DNA of 64,000 nucleotides. Origin: Pantoea coffeiphila (GTDB lineage: Bacteria; Pseudomonadota; Gammaproteobacteria; Enterobacterales; Enterobacteriaceae). The notes below the pieces were generated by a model. It worked only from the letters and a program-made list of their open reading frames with translations. It had not been told where the DNA came from and searched no databases. How positions within the stretch are numbered: the first letter of the stretch is position 1; the number at the start of each line of letters is the position of its first letter. Location: positions 62,001-126,000 of the forward strand of contig NZ_JAFBFW010000009.1 in assembly GCF_016909495.1 (NCBI RefSeq). The letters run 5' to 3'. Made by a program: the position numbers and the translations under genes. This document shows, in pieces, positions 16,469-29,665 of the stretch.

Positions 16469-17714
16469 AGATCTGCTGATACCCGTCGTGGCTGCGCAGG
16501 TAAGCAACGTGCCGACCGTCGGGAGAAAATACCACCGCATCCGCTGAGGGTGCGGTTTCACTGCGTGGAGTAATGCGGCGCAGTTTTCCCGTTGCCAGCG
16601 TACAGAGCGTCACGCTGTTGTCGCAGATAAACGCCAGGCTTTCGCCGTCGGGATGCCAGCTGAAGGCGGACTGAATGCCGCTTTCCGACCGGGTTATCTG
16701 GCGCGGTTCGCCCCCCAGCGGGGATACCGTCCACAGCTGGACCACACCGAGATCGTCCTTCATCAGAAAGGCAATCGCGCTGCCGTCCGGTGCGCTACGC
16801 AGCCAGTGCCTCGGTGTACTGACCAGACCGGGATAGCGGCGTTGATGGGTAAAGGTGACGCGCCGCTGCTGTACGCTCTCAGGCGGAGCAGGCAGGCGCG
16901 TTGCCGTACCTTCCAGCGGTTGCGCTCCCGCCACGGCAAAATCGGCATTATTTTCCGGCAGATCGACGACGAACACTTCCGCCACCTTCTCACCGTTTGC
17001 CGCCAGCGTATCGCCAATAAAGGCCAGCGCCCAGCGCTGCCGCTGCGCACCCCGCTGATAACCCCGGGAGCCAATCCATCCCTCTTCGTAAGCGCGATTG
17101 ATCTCATCGCTGCCCGGCTGCGGCGTTGGCGTGGTCTGACTGACCAGCACGCAGTAGTGGCTGCCGTCGTATTCACGCGGGTGACTTTTCGGCGGGCACA
17201 CCGCATGCAGCGGTACGGCAACGCCAACGTTGCGCAAATCCTGGGTTTTGTCCCACTCATGCATCACATGATCGTTGTAGGTAAAACTTAAGCGGCTGCC
17301 GTCCGGGCTAAAGACATGAACGTGGGAACCACCGCGCAGCGCGCCGGGCGTGAAGGGTGGCGTAATATCGCAGGCGTCCAGATTCTCCGCCACGCCGTGC
17401 TGAATAATCACTCCGCGCCGGTGGTGAAAATCATATTTCCACAGGCTGTCGGGATGCTCCGGCCCGTGAATACAGACGTAGCGCGGCGGAAGATCGGGAC
17501 TGGCGGTGACCACGCCAACGTGCGCACCGTCCCGCGCCTGATATAGTACCTCCACCACGCCGCTGCTGACGTTGACCCGCTCAATAGTCAGGCCGGTAAA
17601 AGACGCCCCGGAAGGGCGCACGTCATAGACCAGCCACTGACTGTCGGCGGTCCAGACGTTAATGTTGGTCAGCTGATGATGCCGGGGGGCGAAAGTGATC
17701 TGCTGTTCACTCAT
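16449..17714 (-). CDS. yidR: DUF3748 beta-propeller protein YidR
   Basis: This 421-residue protein resembles E. coli YidR. Repeated TolB-like strands (FSPDGSRLSFTYND, SAPDGSAIAFLMKDD, WHPDGESLAFICD, FSPDGRHVAYLRSHD) show a beta-propeller. The N-terminal part HHQLTNINVWTADSQWLVYD is reminiscent of oligogalacturonate lyases, but no catalytic set could be identified. There is no signal peptide, so it is probably cytoplasmic. The function of the family is unknown. yidA lies just upstream on the same strand, 12 bp away, so the two may be co-transcribed. Confidence 0.88.
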   Translation of the reverse strand: MSEQQITFAPRHHQLTNINVWTADSQWLVYDVRPSGASFTGLTIERVNVSSGVVEVLYQARDGAHVGVVTASPDLPPRYVCIHGPEHPDSLWKYDFHHRRGVIIQHGVAENLDACDITPPFTPGALRGGSHVHVFSPDGSRLSFTYNDHVMHEWDKTQDLRNVGVAVPLHAVCPPKSHPREYDGSHYCVLVSQTTPTPQPGSDEINRAYEEGWIGSRGYQRGAQRQRWALAFIGDTLAANGEKVAEVFVVDLPENNADFAVAGAQPLEGTATRLPAPPESVQQRRVTFTHQRRYPGLVSTPRHWLRSAPDGSAIAFLMKDDLGVVQLWTVSPLGGEPRQITRSESGIQSAFSWHPDGESLAFICDNSVTLCTLATGKLRRITPRSETAPSADAVVFSPDGRHVAYLRSHDGYQQIFMASVN

Positions 17715-17726
17715 CGGGCAGTCCTT

Positions 17727-18536
17727 TTACAGAACAAATTTCTCAATCGCCACGGCAACGCCGTCTTCACGATTGGATGTCGTAACAAACTGGGCGATTT
17801 CTTTCACCACCGGAATCGCATTGCCCATCGCCACGCCCGTGCCCACGAATTCCAGCATTGCCAGGTCGTTTTCCTGATCGCCCAGCGCCATCAGCTCGTC
17901 GCGTTGCAGGCCAAGACGTTCTGCAAGCAGCTTAACGCCGGCGCCTTTGTTCACCTCTTTATTGAGGATTTCCAGGAAGAACGGCGCGCTTTTCATGATG
18001 GTGTTACGTTCGTAAGCTTCAGCAGGAATGCGGGCAATCGCCGCGTCCAGCAGTTCAGGCTCATCGATCATCATGATTTTCGGGAAGATTAACGTTGGGT
18101 CCATCTCCTCCACGGTACGGTAGCGCAGCGGCATGCCGGTGAGACCCGCTTCGTGGACGGTGTAACGGCTGATATCTTTGTTGGCGGTATAGAGGTGGCT
18201 CTGGGTCAGCGCCTGGAAGTTTACCCCCAGTTCACGGGACATCTGCTCATAGTAGAGGTAGTCATCGAAGGTCACCGGCACTTCAGCCACGCAGCTGGCA
18301 TCGTTCGCTTTTTGCACCAGTGCGCCGTTGTTGGTGATGCAGTACTGGCCTTCTTGCTCCAGGCCCAGTTCGCGCAGGTAGCGCTGTACGCCGAGGAACG
18401 GCCGTCCGGTTGCCAGCACCACCGCCACGCCTTTATCGCGCGCCGCCTCAATCGCCGCTTTCACGCGCGGCGTCACTTCGTGCTGCGGGTTAAGCAGCGT
18501 CCCATCGATATCAATCGCTATTAATTTAATCGCCAT
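17727..18536 (-). CDS. yidA: HAD sugar-phosphate phosphatase YidA
   Basis: This 269-residue cytoplasmic Cof-type HAD phosphatase dephosphorylates sugar phosphates (erythrose-4-phosphate, glucose-1-phosphate and similar in E. coli). Visible motifs are IDIDGTLLN (nucleophile Asp9 and Asp11), LATGRP (motif II), a conserved Lys region (LNKEVNKGAGVK) and GDQENDLAML (motif IV). It lies between yidR and gyrB as in E. coli. Confidence 0.95.
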   Translation of the reverse strand: MAIKLIAIDIDGTLLNPQHEVTPRVKAAIEAARDKGVAVVLATGRPFLGVQRYLRELGLEQEGQYCITNNGALVQKANDASCVAEVPVTFDDYLYYEQMSRELGVNFQALTQSHLYTANKDISRYTVHEAGLTGMPLRYRTVEEMDPTLIFPKIMMIDEPELLDAAIARIPAEAYERNTIMKSAPFFLEILNKEVNKGAGVKLLAERLGLQRDELMALGDQENDLAMLEFVGTGVAMGNAIPVVKEIAQFVTTSNREDGVAVAIEKFVL

Positions 18537-18720
18537 GCCACACTCCTTAGCTTCTGTTGTGTTCCATGCTAGCGCGATTCAGCTGACGATCTCCAGCAGG
18601 TTGCATAGTTAGTTGCCAGACCGATGGATTACGGGAAAGTCACGATCGCTGGCGGACGCGTCTGGAATGCGGGTAATGCAACAGGAACAGCAGAAAAAGA
18701 ATCCAGACAGAGACAGCAGA

Positions 18721-18780
18721 GGCAGAGGCAGAGGCAGAGGCAGAGGCAGAGGCAGAGGCAGAGGCAGAGGCAGAGGCAGA
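18721..18780. repeat. (GGCAGA)x10 tandem hexamer array
   Basis: Ten exact copies of GGCAGA in a row, preceded by degenerate units (CAGACAGAGACAGCAGA). It lies in the gyrB-yidA intergenic region, downstream of the gyrB terminator. Such a long perfect hexamer run is rare in enterobacteria and should vary in copy number by slippage. The Gly-Arg open frame across it on the plus strand is not a credible gene. Confidence 0.95.
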
Positions 18781-18790
18781 ACGGTTATTC

Positions 18791-18821
18791 AGGGGCGGCC
18801 TGAAAACAAGCCGCCCCTGTA
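18791..18821 (-). terminator. Hairpin terminating gyrB
   Basis: A 9-bp perfect stem (AGGGGCGGC / GCCGCCCCT) with a loop of about 10 nt begins a few bases after the gyrB stop. The T run after it is poor (GAATAACC), so efficiency is uncertain. Confidence 0.6.
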
Positions 18822-18828
18822 CCCGAGA

Positions 18829-22340
<3,512 letters not shown>

Positions 22341-22382
22341 AACGAATCCAGCGTGAAGGGGATTTTACCTGACATATGCGAT

Positions 22383-22506
22383 CCAGGCCGTCGGCGGCGC
22401 AGCCAGTCTGGTTACGGCCAGCGCACAGAACTTGGGAGCATACTGAAGTATGTGACCAAGGGCGAGCACTGCACGGGACCAGAATGGCAAGTAAGCCAGG
22501 CCGATA
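22383..22506. repeat. ERIC-like palindromic element between dnaN and recF
   Basis: About 124 bp of nested dyad symmetry are centred near 22445: CTTGG-gag-CATACT-ga-AGTATG-tga-CCAAG in the middle, GCCAGTCTGGT / ACCAGAATGGC farther out, and CCAGGCCG / CAGGCCG at the ends. The central block (GGAGCATAC...AAGTATGTGACC, then GGGCGAGC) matches the ERIC (IRU) core pattern, and 124 bp is close to its 127-bp unit. It is transcribed as part of the dnaA operon. Confidence 0.7.
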
Positions 22507-22510
22507 TTCT

Positions 22511-23611
22511 CTATAATCTCATCGGCATAACAACGTAGGCCGCACTCTGGCTAGCTGCATCTTCAATCTGCACGCTGGAAACCGAATCCGTCAGCAGCAG
22601 ACGCACGTTCTCGCACTTCAGCGCGTTCAGCACATCCAGCACGTAGCTGACGTTGAAGCCGATTTCGAGATCGGTGCCGCCGTAGCTCACGTCCAGAATC
22701 TCTTCTGCTTCTTCCTGTTCCGGGTTGTTGGCGGTGATTTTCAGCTGGTTTTCACTGATATACAGACGCACGCCGCGGAACTTCTCGTTAGAAAGAATCG
22801 CCGCACGGGAAAACGCCTGCTTCAGCAGATCGCAGCTGGCATCCAGGGTTTTATCCGGATTTTTTGGCAGTACGCGGCGATAGTCAGGGAAACGGCCGTC
22901 AACCAGCTTTGAGGTGAAGATGAAGTCACCAACGTGCGCGCGGATATTGTTGCTGCCGATCTGCACCTGCAATGGCGTATCGCCACCGTCGAGCAGACGA
23001 ACCAGTTCAATCACTCCTTTACGCGGCACGATCACCGAATGATTTGGCAGAGACTGGCCCACCGGCATTGAACAGACCGCCAGCCGGTGTCCGTCGGTGG
23101 CGACGGTGCGCAGCTCTTCGCCTTCGGTTTCAAACAGCATACCGTTCAGGTAGTAGCGAACGTCCTGATGCGCCATCGAAAACTGCGTGGCTTCGATCAG
23201 GCGCTTCATGGTCGCCTGCGGCAGGGTGAATTCGACATCAATCTGCCAGTCGTCCAGGTTCGGGAAGTCGCTGGCGGGCAGAGTGGAAAGTGAGAACCGG
23301 CTGCGGCCAGAGCGCACCAGCATTCTGTCACCTTCCAGAATCACGGTGATCTCCGCGCCTTCGGGCAGGCCACGGCAGATATCAAAGAATTTACGTGCCG
23401 GAACCGTTGTGGCGCCCGGCTGATGATCCTGAGTCAGCGCCACGCGCGCGACCATTTCCATCTCAAGATCGGTACCGGTCAGCCGCAGGGTGCCTTCATC
23501 GACCTGCAGCAGCAGGTTACCAAGGATCGGCAGAGTAGGGCGGCCGCCTAACGGGCTGCTGACCTGCTGTAATGGTTTAAGCAAACGCTCACGTTCTACA
23601 ATAAATTTCAT
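22511..23611 (-). CDS. dnaN: DNA polymerase III sliding clamp (beta)
   Basis: This 366-residue protein forms the dimeric ring that tethers DNA polymerase III and many partners. Three repeated clamp domains span about residues 1-120, 121-245 and 246-366, from MKFIVERERLLKPLQQV to the conserved end AAYVVMPMRL that forms part of the partner-binding pocket. It starts 2 nt after the dnaA stop, so the two are translationally coupled. The 3' side is separated from recF by an ERIC-like element. Confidence 0.98.
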   Translation of the reverse strand: MKFIVERERLLKPLQQVSSPLGGRPTLPILGNLLLQVDEGTLRLTGTDLEMEMVARVALTQDHQPGATTVPARKFFDICRGLPEGAEITVILEGDRMLVRSGRSRFSLSTLPASDFPNLDDWQIDVEFTLPQATMKRLIEATQFSMAHQDVRYYLNGMLFETEGEELRTVATDGHRLAVCSMPVGQSLPNHSVIVPRKGVIELVRLLDGGDTPLQVQIGSNNIRAHVGDFIFTSKLVDGRFPDYRRVLPKNPDKTLDASCDLLKQAFSRAAILSNEKFRGVRLYISENQLKITANNPEQEEAEEILDVSYGGTDLEIGFNVSYVLDVLNALKCENVRLLLTDSVSSVQIEDAASQSAAYVVMPMRL

Positions 23612-23613
23612 AG

Positions 23614-25005
23614 TCAGGAAGATAATGTTCTGATTAGATTTGAGAAATCTTCTTTAATGTCGTGACTCTCTTCACGCAGCTGCTCAATTTTACGGCAGGC
23701 ATGTAGCACGGTGGTATGGTCACGACCCCCGAAAGCGTCGCCGATCTCCGGCAGACTGTGGTTGGTCAGCTCTTTCGCCATCGCCATCGCCATCTGGCGC
23801 GGGCGGGCTACGGAGCGGGATCGCCGTTTAGACAGCAGATCGGCCACTTTAATTTTGTAGTATTCGGCAACCGTCTTTTGAATGTTGTCGATAGTGACCA
23901 GCTTTTCCTGTAGCGCCAGCAGGTCACGCAGCGCTTCACGTACGAAGTCGATGGTGATGGCACGCCCGGTAAAGTTGGCATTGGCGATAACGCGGTTCAG
24001 TGCCCCTTCGAGCTCGCGGACGTTAGAGCGCAGACGCTTGGCAATAAAGAATGCCACTTCACCCGGCAGGCGGATGTCATTCTCATCTGCTTTTTTCATC
24101 AGAATCGCCACGCGGGTTTCCAGCTCAGGCGGCTCAATTGCCACCGTCAGGCCCCAGCCAAAGCGGGATTTAAGACGATCTTCTACCCCGTTGATCTCTT
24201 TCGGATAGCGATCCGAGGTCAAAATGATCTGCTGATTACCTTCCAACAGCGCATTAAAGGTATGGAAGAACTCTTCCTGAGAGCGCTCTTTGTTGGCAAA
24301 GAACTGGATGTCATCGATCAGCAGCGCATCGACCGAACGGTAATAACGCTTAAACTCTTCGATAGCGTTGTTTTGTAATGCTTTTACCATGTCCTGTACG
24401 AAACGCTCGGAGTGCATATACACCACTTTGGCGTTGGGCTTGCGCGCCATAATGCCGTTGCCGACCGCATGCAGCAGGTGCGTTTTACCTAAGCCCGTAC
24501 CGCCGTACAGAAACAACGGGTTGTATGCGCCGCCGGGATTATCGGCCACCTGACGCGCCGCCGCGCGTGCCAGCTGGTTTGATTTACCCTCAACGAAATT
24601 ATCAAAGTTGTGCTTGGTATTGACGTTCGAGCGGTATGACAGTTCCGCCGGAGCAGGTACGCTGTCCCAGCTTGGGCGAACCGGAGCCGCACGGCTGCCG
24701 AAACCTGGCGCACTGGCGTGCGCGCTGGCCATCACCGGCTGGCTGACGGGCTGTACCACCGGTTTGCTGCCCACTTCAAAACGCAACAGCGGAACGTTCG
24801 GCCCACAGAAGTCATTTAGCAGTGCATTGATATTATTCAGGTATTTATCCCGAACCCAGTCGAGTACAAACCGATTTGGTGCGTATAATGCCAGCGTGTT
24901 GTCATTCAGTTCGGCCTGCAAGGGGCGTATCCACATGCTGAATTCTGTGGCAGGTAGCTCATCCTGCAAACGGGCAAGACACTGTTGCCAAAGCGTAAGT
25001 GACAC
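23614..25005 (-). CDS. dnaA: Chromosomal replication initiator DnaA
   Basis: This 463-residue initiator binds DnaA boxes at oriC and opens the duplex. Domain I ([20 protein letters not shown]) is followed by a short linker, the AAA+ domain (Walker [10 protein letters not shown], Walker [10 protein letters not shown], sensor [16 protein letters not shown]) and the domain IV helix-turn-helix ([15 protein letters not shown]). The GTG at 25005 is taken as start because it matches the E. coli GTG and has GGAG upstream; another in-frame GTG at 25017 adds four residues. First gene of the operon; a DnaA box upstream implies autoregulation. Confidence 0.98.
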   Translation of the reverse strand: MSLTLWQQCLARLQDELPATEFSMWIRPLQAELNDNTLALYAPNRFVLDWVRDKYLNNINALLNDFCGPNVPLLRFEVGSKPVVQPVSQPVMASAHASAPGFGSRAAPVRPSWDSVPAPAELSYRSNVNTKHNFDNFVEGKSNQLARAAARQVADNPGGAYNPLFLYGGTGLGKTHLLHAVGNGIMARKPNAKVVYMHSERFVQDMVKALQNNAIEEFKRYYRSVDALLIDDIQFFANKERSQEEFFHTFNALLEGNQQIILTSDRYPKEINGVEDRLKSRFGWGLTVAIEPPELETRVAILMKKADENDIRLPGEVAFFIAKRLRSNVRELEGALNRVIANANFTGRAITIDFVREALRDLLALQEKLVTIDNIQKTVAEYYKIKVADLLSKRRSRSVARPRQMAMAMAKELTNHSLPEIGDAFGGRDHTTVLHACRKIEQLREESHDIKEDFSNLIRTLSS

Positions 25006-25247
25006 GGCGGACTCCACTCGAAAAAAAATTCGATAAGAAATAATAAGGGCGCTGAAGCGATAATTTCATCATTGTTGACGCATGCCGATGAGACGCATGC
25101 GAACCGTTATCTACGGTTACTCCACTCTAGCCCGGCATCCTGGAAGCATGCGGTTAGCAAGACGACCCGGAGGATCGTTAGCGGAACGGCGGATCATAGC
25201 GTAAACCGTCGCAGAGATCTTCACTTTCTACACAGTTTTGATCCAAT

Positions 25248-25256
25248 TTATCCACA
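25248..25256 (+). promoter_or_regulatory. DnaA box in the dnaA promoter region
   Basis: Perfect consensus TTATCCACA about 245 bp upstream of dnaA. A DnaA box in this position between the dnaA promoters mediates autorepression in E. coli. Confidence 0.85.
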
Positions 25257-25515
25257 GGCGCATACAACGCAGATTAGTTTACGCCACCTTGCGCAAAAGA
25301 CATTCAGGATCGTCTGCATTCAGTGAAATTTAATGGTGCCATCACGTTATTGCCGCAAAAACAATGTAACGGGATCGCGATATGATCCTGCACGATCCTT
25401 GCGCTTTTTAACGGAGGCCGTATAATTCTTGCCCCGGCGTGCTGCGCCGTGGCCCTTATGGCTGTTTTTGCGGGTCAAAACGGGCAATCAGGGCGCGGTT
25501 TTCACGCGAAGTAAA

Positions 25516-25544
25516 TTGACTCTGGACTGTACAATTATTACAAT
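25516..25544 (+). promoter_or_regulatory. Sigma-70 promoter of rpmH-rnpA
   Basis: TTGACT (25516-25521), a 17-bp spacer and TACAAT (25539-25544). One mismatch to consensus in each hexamer and ideal spacing predict strong transcription, starting about 95 nt before rpmH. Confidence 0.8.
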
Positions 25545-25631
25545 CCCGCCTCTTTATTAAAGATACACTGAGGCGTCGGTCGGTTTTTCGGGCCAGTTAA
25601 CGCGTCACTAAGTGAAATTATTCAAGTTTAG

Positions 25632-25784
<153 letters not shown>

Positions 25785-25801
25785 TAAAAGCTAACCGCTG
25801 A

Positions 25802-26161
25802 GTGGTTAAGCTCGCATTTCCCAGGGAGTTACGTTTGTTAACTCCCACTCATTTCACTTTCGTCTTCCAGCAGCCACAACGGGCTGGCACGCCGCAAATC
25901 ACCATTCTCGGCCGCCTGAACACGCTGGGGCATCCCCGCATCGGTCTGACCGTCGCAAAAAAACATGTTAAGCGTGCGCACGAGCGTAATCGGATCAAGC
26001 GATTGACCCGTGAAAGCTTTCGCCTGCGCCAGCATGAACTTCCCGCAATGGATTTTGTGATTGTGGCGAAGAAAGGGGTCGCTGACCTGGATAATAAGGC
26101 ATTGACGGAAGCGTTGGAGAAATTATGGCGCCGCCATTGTCGCCTGGCTCGCGGTTCCTAA
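25802..26161 (+). CDS. rnpA: Ribonuclease P protein component
   Basis: This 119-residue basic protein assists the RNase P RNA in cutting 5' leaders from tRNA precursors. It starts with GTG, as in E. coli, and carries the RNR signature region [16 protein letters not shown]. It is nearly identical to the E. coli protein from [14 protein letters not shown] to HCRLARGS. Its 3' end overlaps the start of yidD by 37 bp. Confidence 0.98.
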   Translation: MVKLAFPRELRLLTPTHFTFVFQQPQRAGTPQITILGRLNTLGHPRIGLTVAKKHVKRAHERNRIKRLTRESFRLRQHELPAMDFVIVAKKGVADLDNKALTEALEKLWRRHCRLARGS

Positions 26162-26367
26162 TCGCGCTGATTCGCGTCTATCAGCGCGTAATCAGCCCGC
26201 TATTAGGACCTCACTGCCGATTTCATCCTACCTGCTCGCAATACGGAATTGAGGCATTGCGCAGGTTTGGGGTGATAAAAGGGAGTTGGTTGACGATGAA
26301 ACGCATATTAAAATGCCACCCTTTGAACCCAGGTGGCGACGATCCGGTACCGCCAAACAACCATTGA
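26125..26367 (+). CDS. yidD: Membrane protein insertion factor YidD
   Basis: This 80-residue member of the YidD (UPF0161) family is a small amphipathic, membrane-associated protein that aids YidC-dependent insertion. The conserved Cys-rich core [19 protein letters not shown] and the [13 protein letters not shown] tail are present. The start lies inside rnpA and yidC follows after 18 bp, an arrangement conserved in E. coli. The C-terminal tail is a few residues shorter than in E. coli. Confidence 0.95.
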   Translation: MAPPLSPGSRFLIALIRVYQRVISPLLGPHCRFHPTCSQYGIEALRRFGVIKGSWLTMKRILKCHPLNPGGDDPVPPNNH

Positions 26368-26385
26368 TACCAGAGAACATTAACG

Positions 26386-28029
26386 ATGGATTCGCAACGC
26401 AATCTCTTTCTCATCGCTTTTCTGTTCGTGTCTTTTATGATCTGGCAAGCCTGGCAGACGGATAATAATCCTCAGCCATTGCAAACCCAGACCACGCAGA
26501 CCACGACAGCAGCGGGTGATGTCGCTAATCAGGGTGTTCCTGCCAGCGGCCAGGGCAAAACGATCACCGTTAAGACCGATGTCCTGTCTTTAAGCATTAA
26601 TACTCGCGGTGGTGATATTGACCAGGCACAGCTGCTGACCTATCCGGACTCACTGGGTTCCGATAAGCCTTTCCTGCTGCTGGAAAACACACCTGATTTC
26701 CTGTACCAGGCGCAGAGCGGCCTGACCGGTCGTAACGGCCCGGATAATCCGGCAAACGGCGGTCGTCCTCTTTACACGGCTTCTCAGGATAGCTTCGAAC
26801 TGGCCGATGGTCAGAGCGAACTGCGTATCCCACTGACCTTTACCGCTGAAAACGGCGCGGTCTACACCAAGACCTTCGTGCTGAAACGCGGTGAATACGC
26901 TATTGGCGTCGATTATCAGATCAACAACGCCAGCCAGCAGCCGCTGGAAGTGTCGATGTTCGGTCAGCTGAAACAGACTATCGATCTGCCTAAGCATCGT
27001 GATACCGGCAGCAACAACTTTGCTCTGCATACTTTCCGTGGCGCGGCTTACTCCAGCAGTGAGACCAACTACGAGAAGTATAAATTCGATAAGATCAGCG
27101 AAAACGAAAACCTGAGCACCACCACCACCAACGGTTGGGTGGCGATGCTGCAGCAGTACTTCGCGACGGCCTGGGTACCGCAGACCGCTGGCAGCAACAC
27201 GCTGTACACCAGCAACCTGGGTAACGGCGTAGCGGCAGTGGGCTTCAAGTCTGCACCGGTGACTATCGCGGCGGGTTCCCAGCAGGAACTGAAAGCCACG
27301 CTGTGGGTTGGCCCGGAAATTCAGGACAAAATGGCGGCGATTGCCCCACACCTGGATCTGACCGTAGACTACGGCTGGCTGTGGTTTATCTCTCAGCCAC
27401 TGTTTAAGCTGCTGAAATTCCTGCACAGCTTCATCGGTAACTGGGGCTTCTCGATTATCGTTATCACCTTTATCGTTCGTGGCATCATGTACCCGCTGAC
27501 TAAAGCGCAGTACACCTCCATGGCGAAAATGCGCATGCTGCAGCCGAAGATTCAGGCGATGCGTGAGCGTTTAGGCGATGACAAACAGCGCATGAGTCAG
27601 GAAATGATGGCGCTGTATAAGTCTGAGAAGGTTAACCCGCTGGGCGGCTGTCTGCCTCTGGTTATCCAGATGCCAATCTTCCTGGCCCTGTACTACATGC
27701 TGATGGGCTCGGTAGAACTGCGTCATGCGCCGTTTGCACTGTGGATACACGATCTGTCAGCGCAGGACCCGTACTACATCCTGCCGATCCTGATGGGTAT
27801 CACGATGTTCTTCATCCAGAAGATGTCGCCGACCACCGTGACCGATCCGATGCAGCAGAAGATCATGACCTTTATGCCGGTCATCTTCACCGTGTTCTTC
27901 CTGTGGTTCCCTTCAGGTCTGGTGCTGTACTACATCGTCAGTAACCTGGTGACCATTATCCAGCAGCAGCTGATTTATCGCGGCCTGGAAAAACGTGGCC
28001 TGCACAGCCGCGACAAGAAGAAAGCGTAA
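26386..28029 (+). CDS. yidC: Membrane protein insertase YidC
   Basis: This 547-residue inner-membrane protein inserts and folds membrane proteins alone or with SecYEG. An N-terminal membrane helix ([17 protein letters not shown]) is followed by the large periplasmic domain (about 25-340) and five C-terminal helices with the conserved core ([40 protein letters not shown]). The C-terminal tail is basic. Length matches E. coli (548). It ends shortly before a terminator that separates it from mnmE. Confidence 0.98.
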   Translation: MDSQRNLFLIAFLFVSFMIWQAWQTDNNPQPLQTQTTQTTTAAGDVANQGVPASGQGKTITVKTDVLSLSINTRGGDIDQAQLLTYPDSLGSDKPFLLLENTPDFLYQAQSGLTGRNGPDNPANGGRPLYTASQDSFELADGQSELRIPLTFTAENGAVYTKTFVLKRGEYAIGVDYQINNASQQPLEVSMFGQLKQTIDLPKHRDTGSNNFALHTFRGAAYSSSETNYEKYKFDKISENENLSTTTTNGWVAMLQQYFATAWVPQTAGSNTLYTSNLGNGVAAVGFKSAPVTIAAGSQQELKATLWVGPEIQDKMAAIAPHLDLTVDYGWLWFISQPLFKLLKFLHSFIGNWGFSIIVITFIVRGIMYPLTKAQYTSMAKMRMLQPKIQAMRERLGDDKQRMSQEMMALYKSEKVNPLGGCLPLVIQMPIFLALYYMLMGSVELRHAPFALWIHDLSAQDPYYILPILMGITMFFIQKMSPTTVTDPMQQKIMTFMPVIFTVFFLWFPSGLVLYYIVSNLVTIIQQQLIYRGLEKRGLHSRDKKKA

Positions 28030-28093
28030 GAGTAAAAACACGGGGCAGCCTTTTTACGGTTGCCGCGTGCCAATAACGAACACACTGTTTACA

Positions 28094-28127
28094 CTAAGGC
28101 GGTCACTCAGACCGCCTTATTTTTTTG
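28094..28127 (+). terminator. Terminator between yidC and mnmE
   Basis: An 8-bp stem (AAGGCGGT at 28096-28103, ACCGCCTT at 28111-28118) with a 7-nt loop is followed by ATTTTTTT. It ends the rpmH-rnpA-yidD-yidC transcript; the mnmE ribosome site lies directly after it. Confidence 0.9.
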
Positions 28128-28146
28128 CATCAAAAGAGAGTTAACC

Positions 28147-29511
28147 ATGAGCCATAGCGATACGATTGTTGCCCAGGCAACCCCGCCAGGACGCGGCGGC
28201 GTAGGTATTCTGCGCGTTTCCGGTAGCAAAGCGGCGGAAGTGGCACAGCTGCTGCTGGGCAAGCTGCCCAAGCCGCGCTATGCCGACTATCTTCCGTTTC
28301 GCGACGCCGACGGTAGCACCCTGGACCAGGGTATCGCGCTGTGGTTCCCCGGCCCTAACTCCTTTACCGGCGAAGATGTGCTGGAGCTGCAGGGCCACGG
28401 CGGCCCGGTGATCCTCGACCTGCTGCTGAAACGCATCGTGGCGCTGCCCGGGCTGCGCATTGCCAACCCGGGTGAGTTCTCCGAACGCGCCTTCCTCAAC
28501 GACAAGCTGGACCTGACACAGGCGGAAGCGATTGCCGACCTGATCGACGCCAGTTCCGAGCAGGCGGCGCGCTCGGCCGTTAACTCGCTGCAGGGCGTTT
28601 TCTCCACCCGTGTTAACAACCTTGTGGAAGCACTTACTCACCTGCGGATCTACGTGGAAGCGGCCATCGACTTCCCGGATGAAGAGATCGACTTCCTCTC
28701 AGACGGTAAAATTGAAGCGCTGCTGCACAAGGTGATTGCCGATCTGGACGGCGTACGTGCCGAAGCGCGCCAGGGCAGCCTGCTGCGCGAAGGGATGAAG
28801 GTAGTGATTGCCGGGCGCCCCAACGCCGGTAAATCCAGCCTGCTAAATGCGCTGGCCGGCCGCGATGCCGCTATCGTCACCGATATTGCCGGCACCACGC
28901 GCGACGTGCTGCGCGAGCATATTCATATCGACGGCATGCCGTTGCATATCATTGATACTGCGGGCCTGCGTGAAGCCAGCGACGAAGTTGAGCGCATCGG
29001 CATCGAACGTGCGTGGAAAGAGATCGAACAGGCCGATCGCGTGCTGTTTATGGTCGACGGCACCACCACGGATGCAACGGAACCGGGCGAGATCTGGCCG
29101 GACTTTATTGCCCGCCTGCCGGAGGCGCTGCCGATCACCGTGGTACGTAATAAAGCCGATAAGACCGGTGAGACGTTGGGAATTACAGAAGTAAACGGTC
29201 ACTCACTTATTCGCCTTTCCGCCCGTACCGGCGAAGGCGTGGACGTGCTGCGCGAACATCTGAAGGCCAGTATGGGCTTCTCGGGCAATATGGAGGGTGG
29301 ATTCCTGGCCCGTCGCCGTCACCTGCAGGCGCTGGAGCTGGCGGCAGAACATCTGCAGCAGGGCAAACATCAGCTGCTTGGGGCCTGGGCAGGGGAACTG
29401 CTGGCGGAAGAGCTGCGCCTGGCGCAGCAAAGCCTGAGTGAAATCACCGGGGAATTCAGCTCCGATGACCTGCTGGGGCGGATATTCTCCAGCTTCTGTA
29501 TTGGTAAGTAA
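28147..29511 (+). CDS. mnmE: tRNA modification GTPase MnmE
   Basis: This 454-residue GTPase works with MnmG to make the cmnm5 modification at uridine 34 of tRNA anticodons. The N-terminal tetrahydrofolate-binding domain starts [18 protein letters not shown]. The G domain has [21 protein letters not shown] and NKAD, and the C-terminal motif FCIGK contains the functional Cys. The ATG at 28147 gives exactly the E. coli length; an upstream in-frame ATG lies before the terminator and is not used. In E. coli tnaCAB follows; here foreign genes do. Confidence 0.98.
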   Translation: MSHSDTIVAQATPPGRGGVGILRVSGSKAAEVAQLLLGKLPKPRYADYLPFRDADGSTLDQGIALWFPGPNSFTGEDVLELQGHGGPVILDLLLKRIVALPGLRIANPGEFSERAFLNDKLDLTQAEAIADLIDASSEQAARSAVNSLQGVFSTRVNNLVEALTHLRIYVEAAIDFPDEEIDFLSDGKIEALLHKVIADLDGVRAEARQGSLLREGMKVVIAGRPNAGKSSLLNALAGRDAAIVTDIAGTTRDVLREHIHIDGMPLHIIDTAGLREASDEVERIGIERAWKEIEQADRVLFMVDGTTTDATEPGEIWPDFIARLPEALPITVVRNKADKTGETLGITEVNGHSLIRLSARTGEGVDVLREHLKASMGFSGNMEGGFLARRRHLQALELAAEHLQQGKHQLLGAWAGELLAEELRLAQQSLSEITGEFSSDDLLGRIFSSFCIGK

Positions 29512-29526
29512 TTAATAGAATACAAA

Positions 29527-29578
29527 AATGACACGCTATAGCCGTTAAGATTTAGTTCACCTGCTATAGCGTGTCATT
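29527..29578. repeat. 16-bp perfect inverted repeat after mnmE
   Basis: AATGACACGCTATAGC (29527-29542) and its exact complement GCTATAGCGTGTCATT (29563-29578) are separated by 20 nt. There is no T run, so it is an atypical terminator for mnmE. It sits precisely where the backbone ends and accessory genes begin. Confidence 0.8.
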
Positions 29579-29665
29579 CACATCCAAAAGTGAGCATTCA
29601 CTGACCTGCATTAACGGACTGTTAATGCAGATATTTTTCCAAACAGGACTTCTGTCGCAATATCT

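Noticed and set aside
18711..18780. Possible CRISPR-like array
   Set aside because: The units are 6 bp with no spacers; it is a simple tandem repeat.
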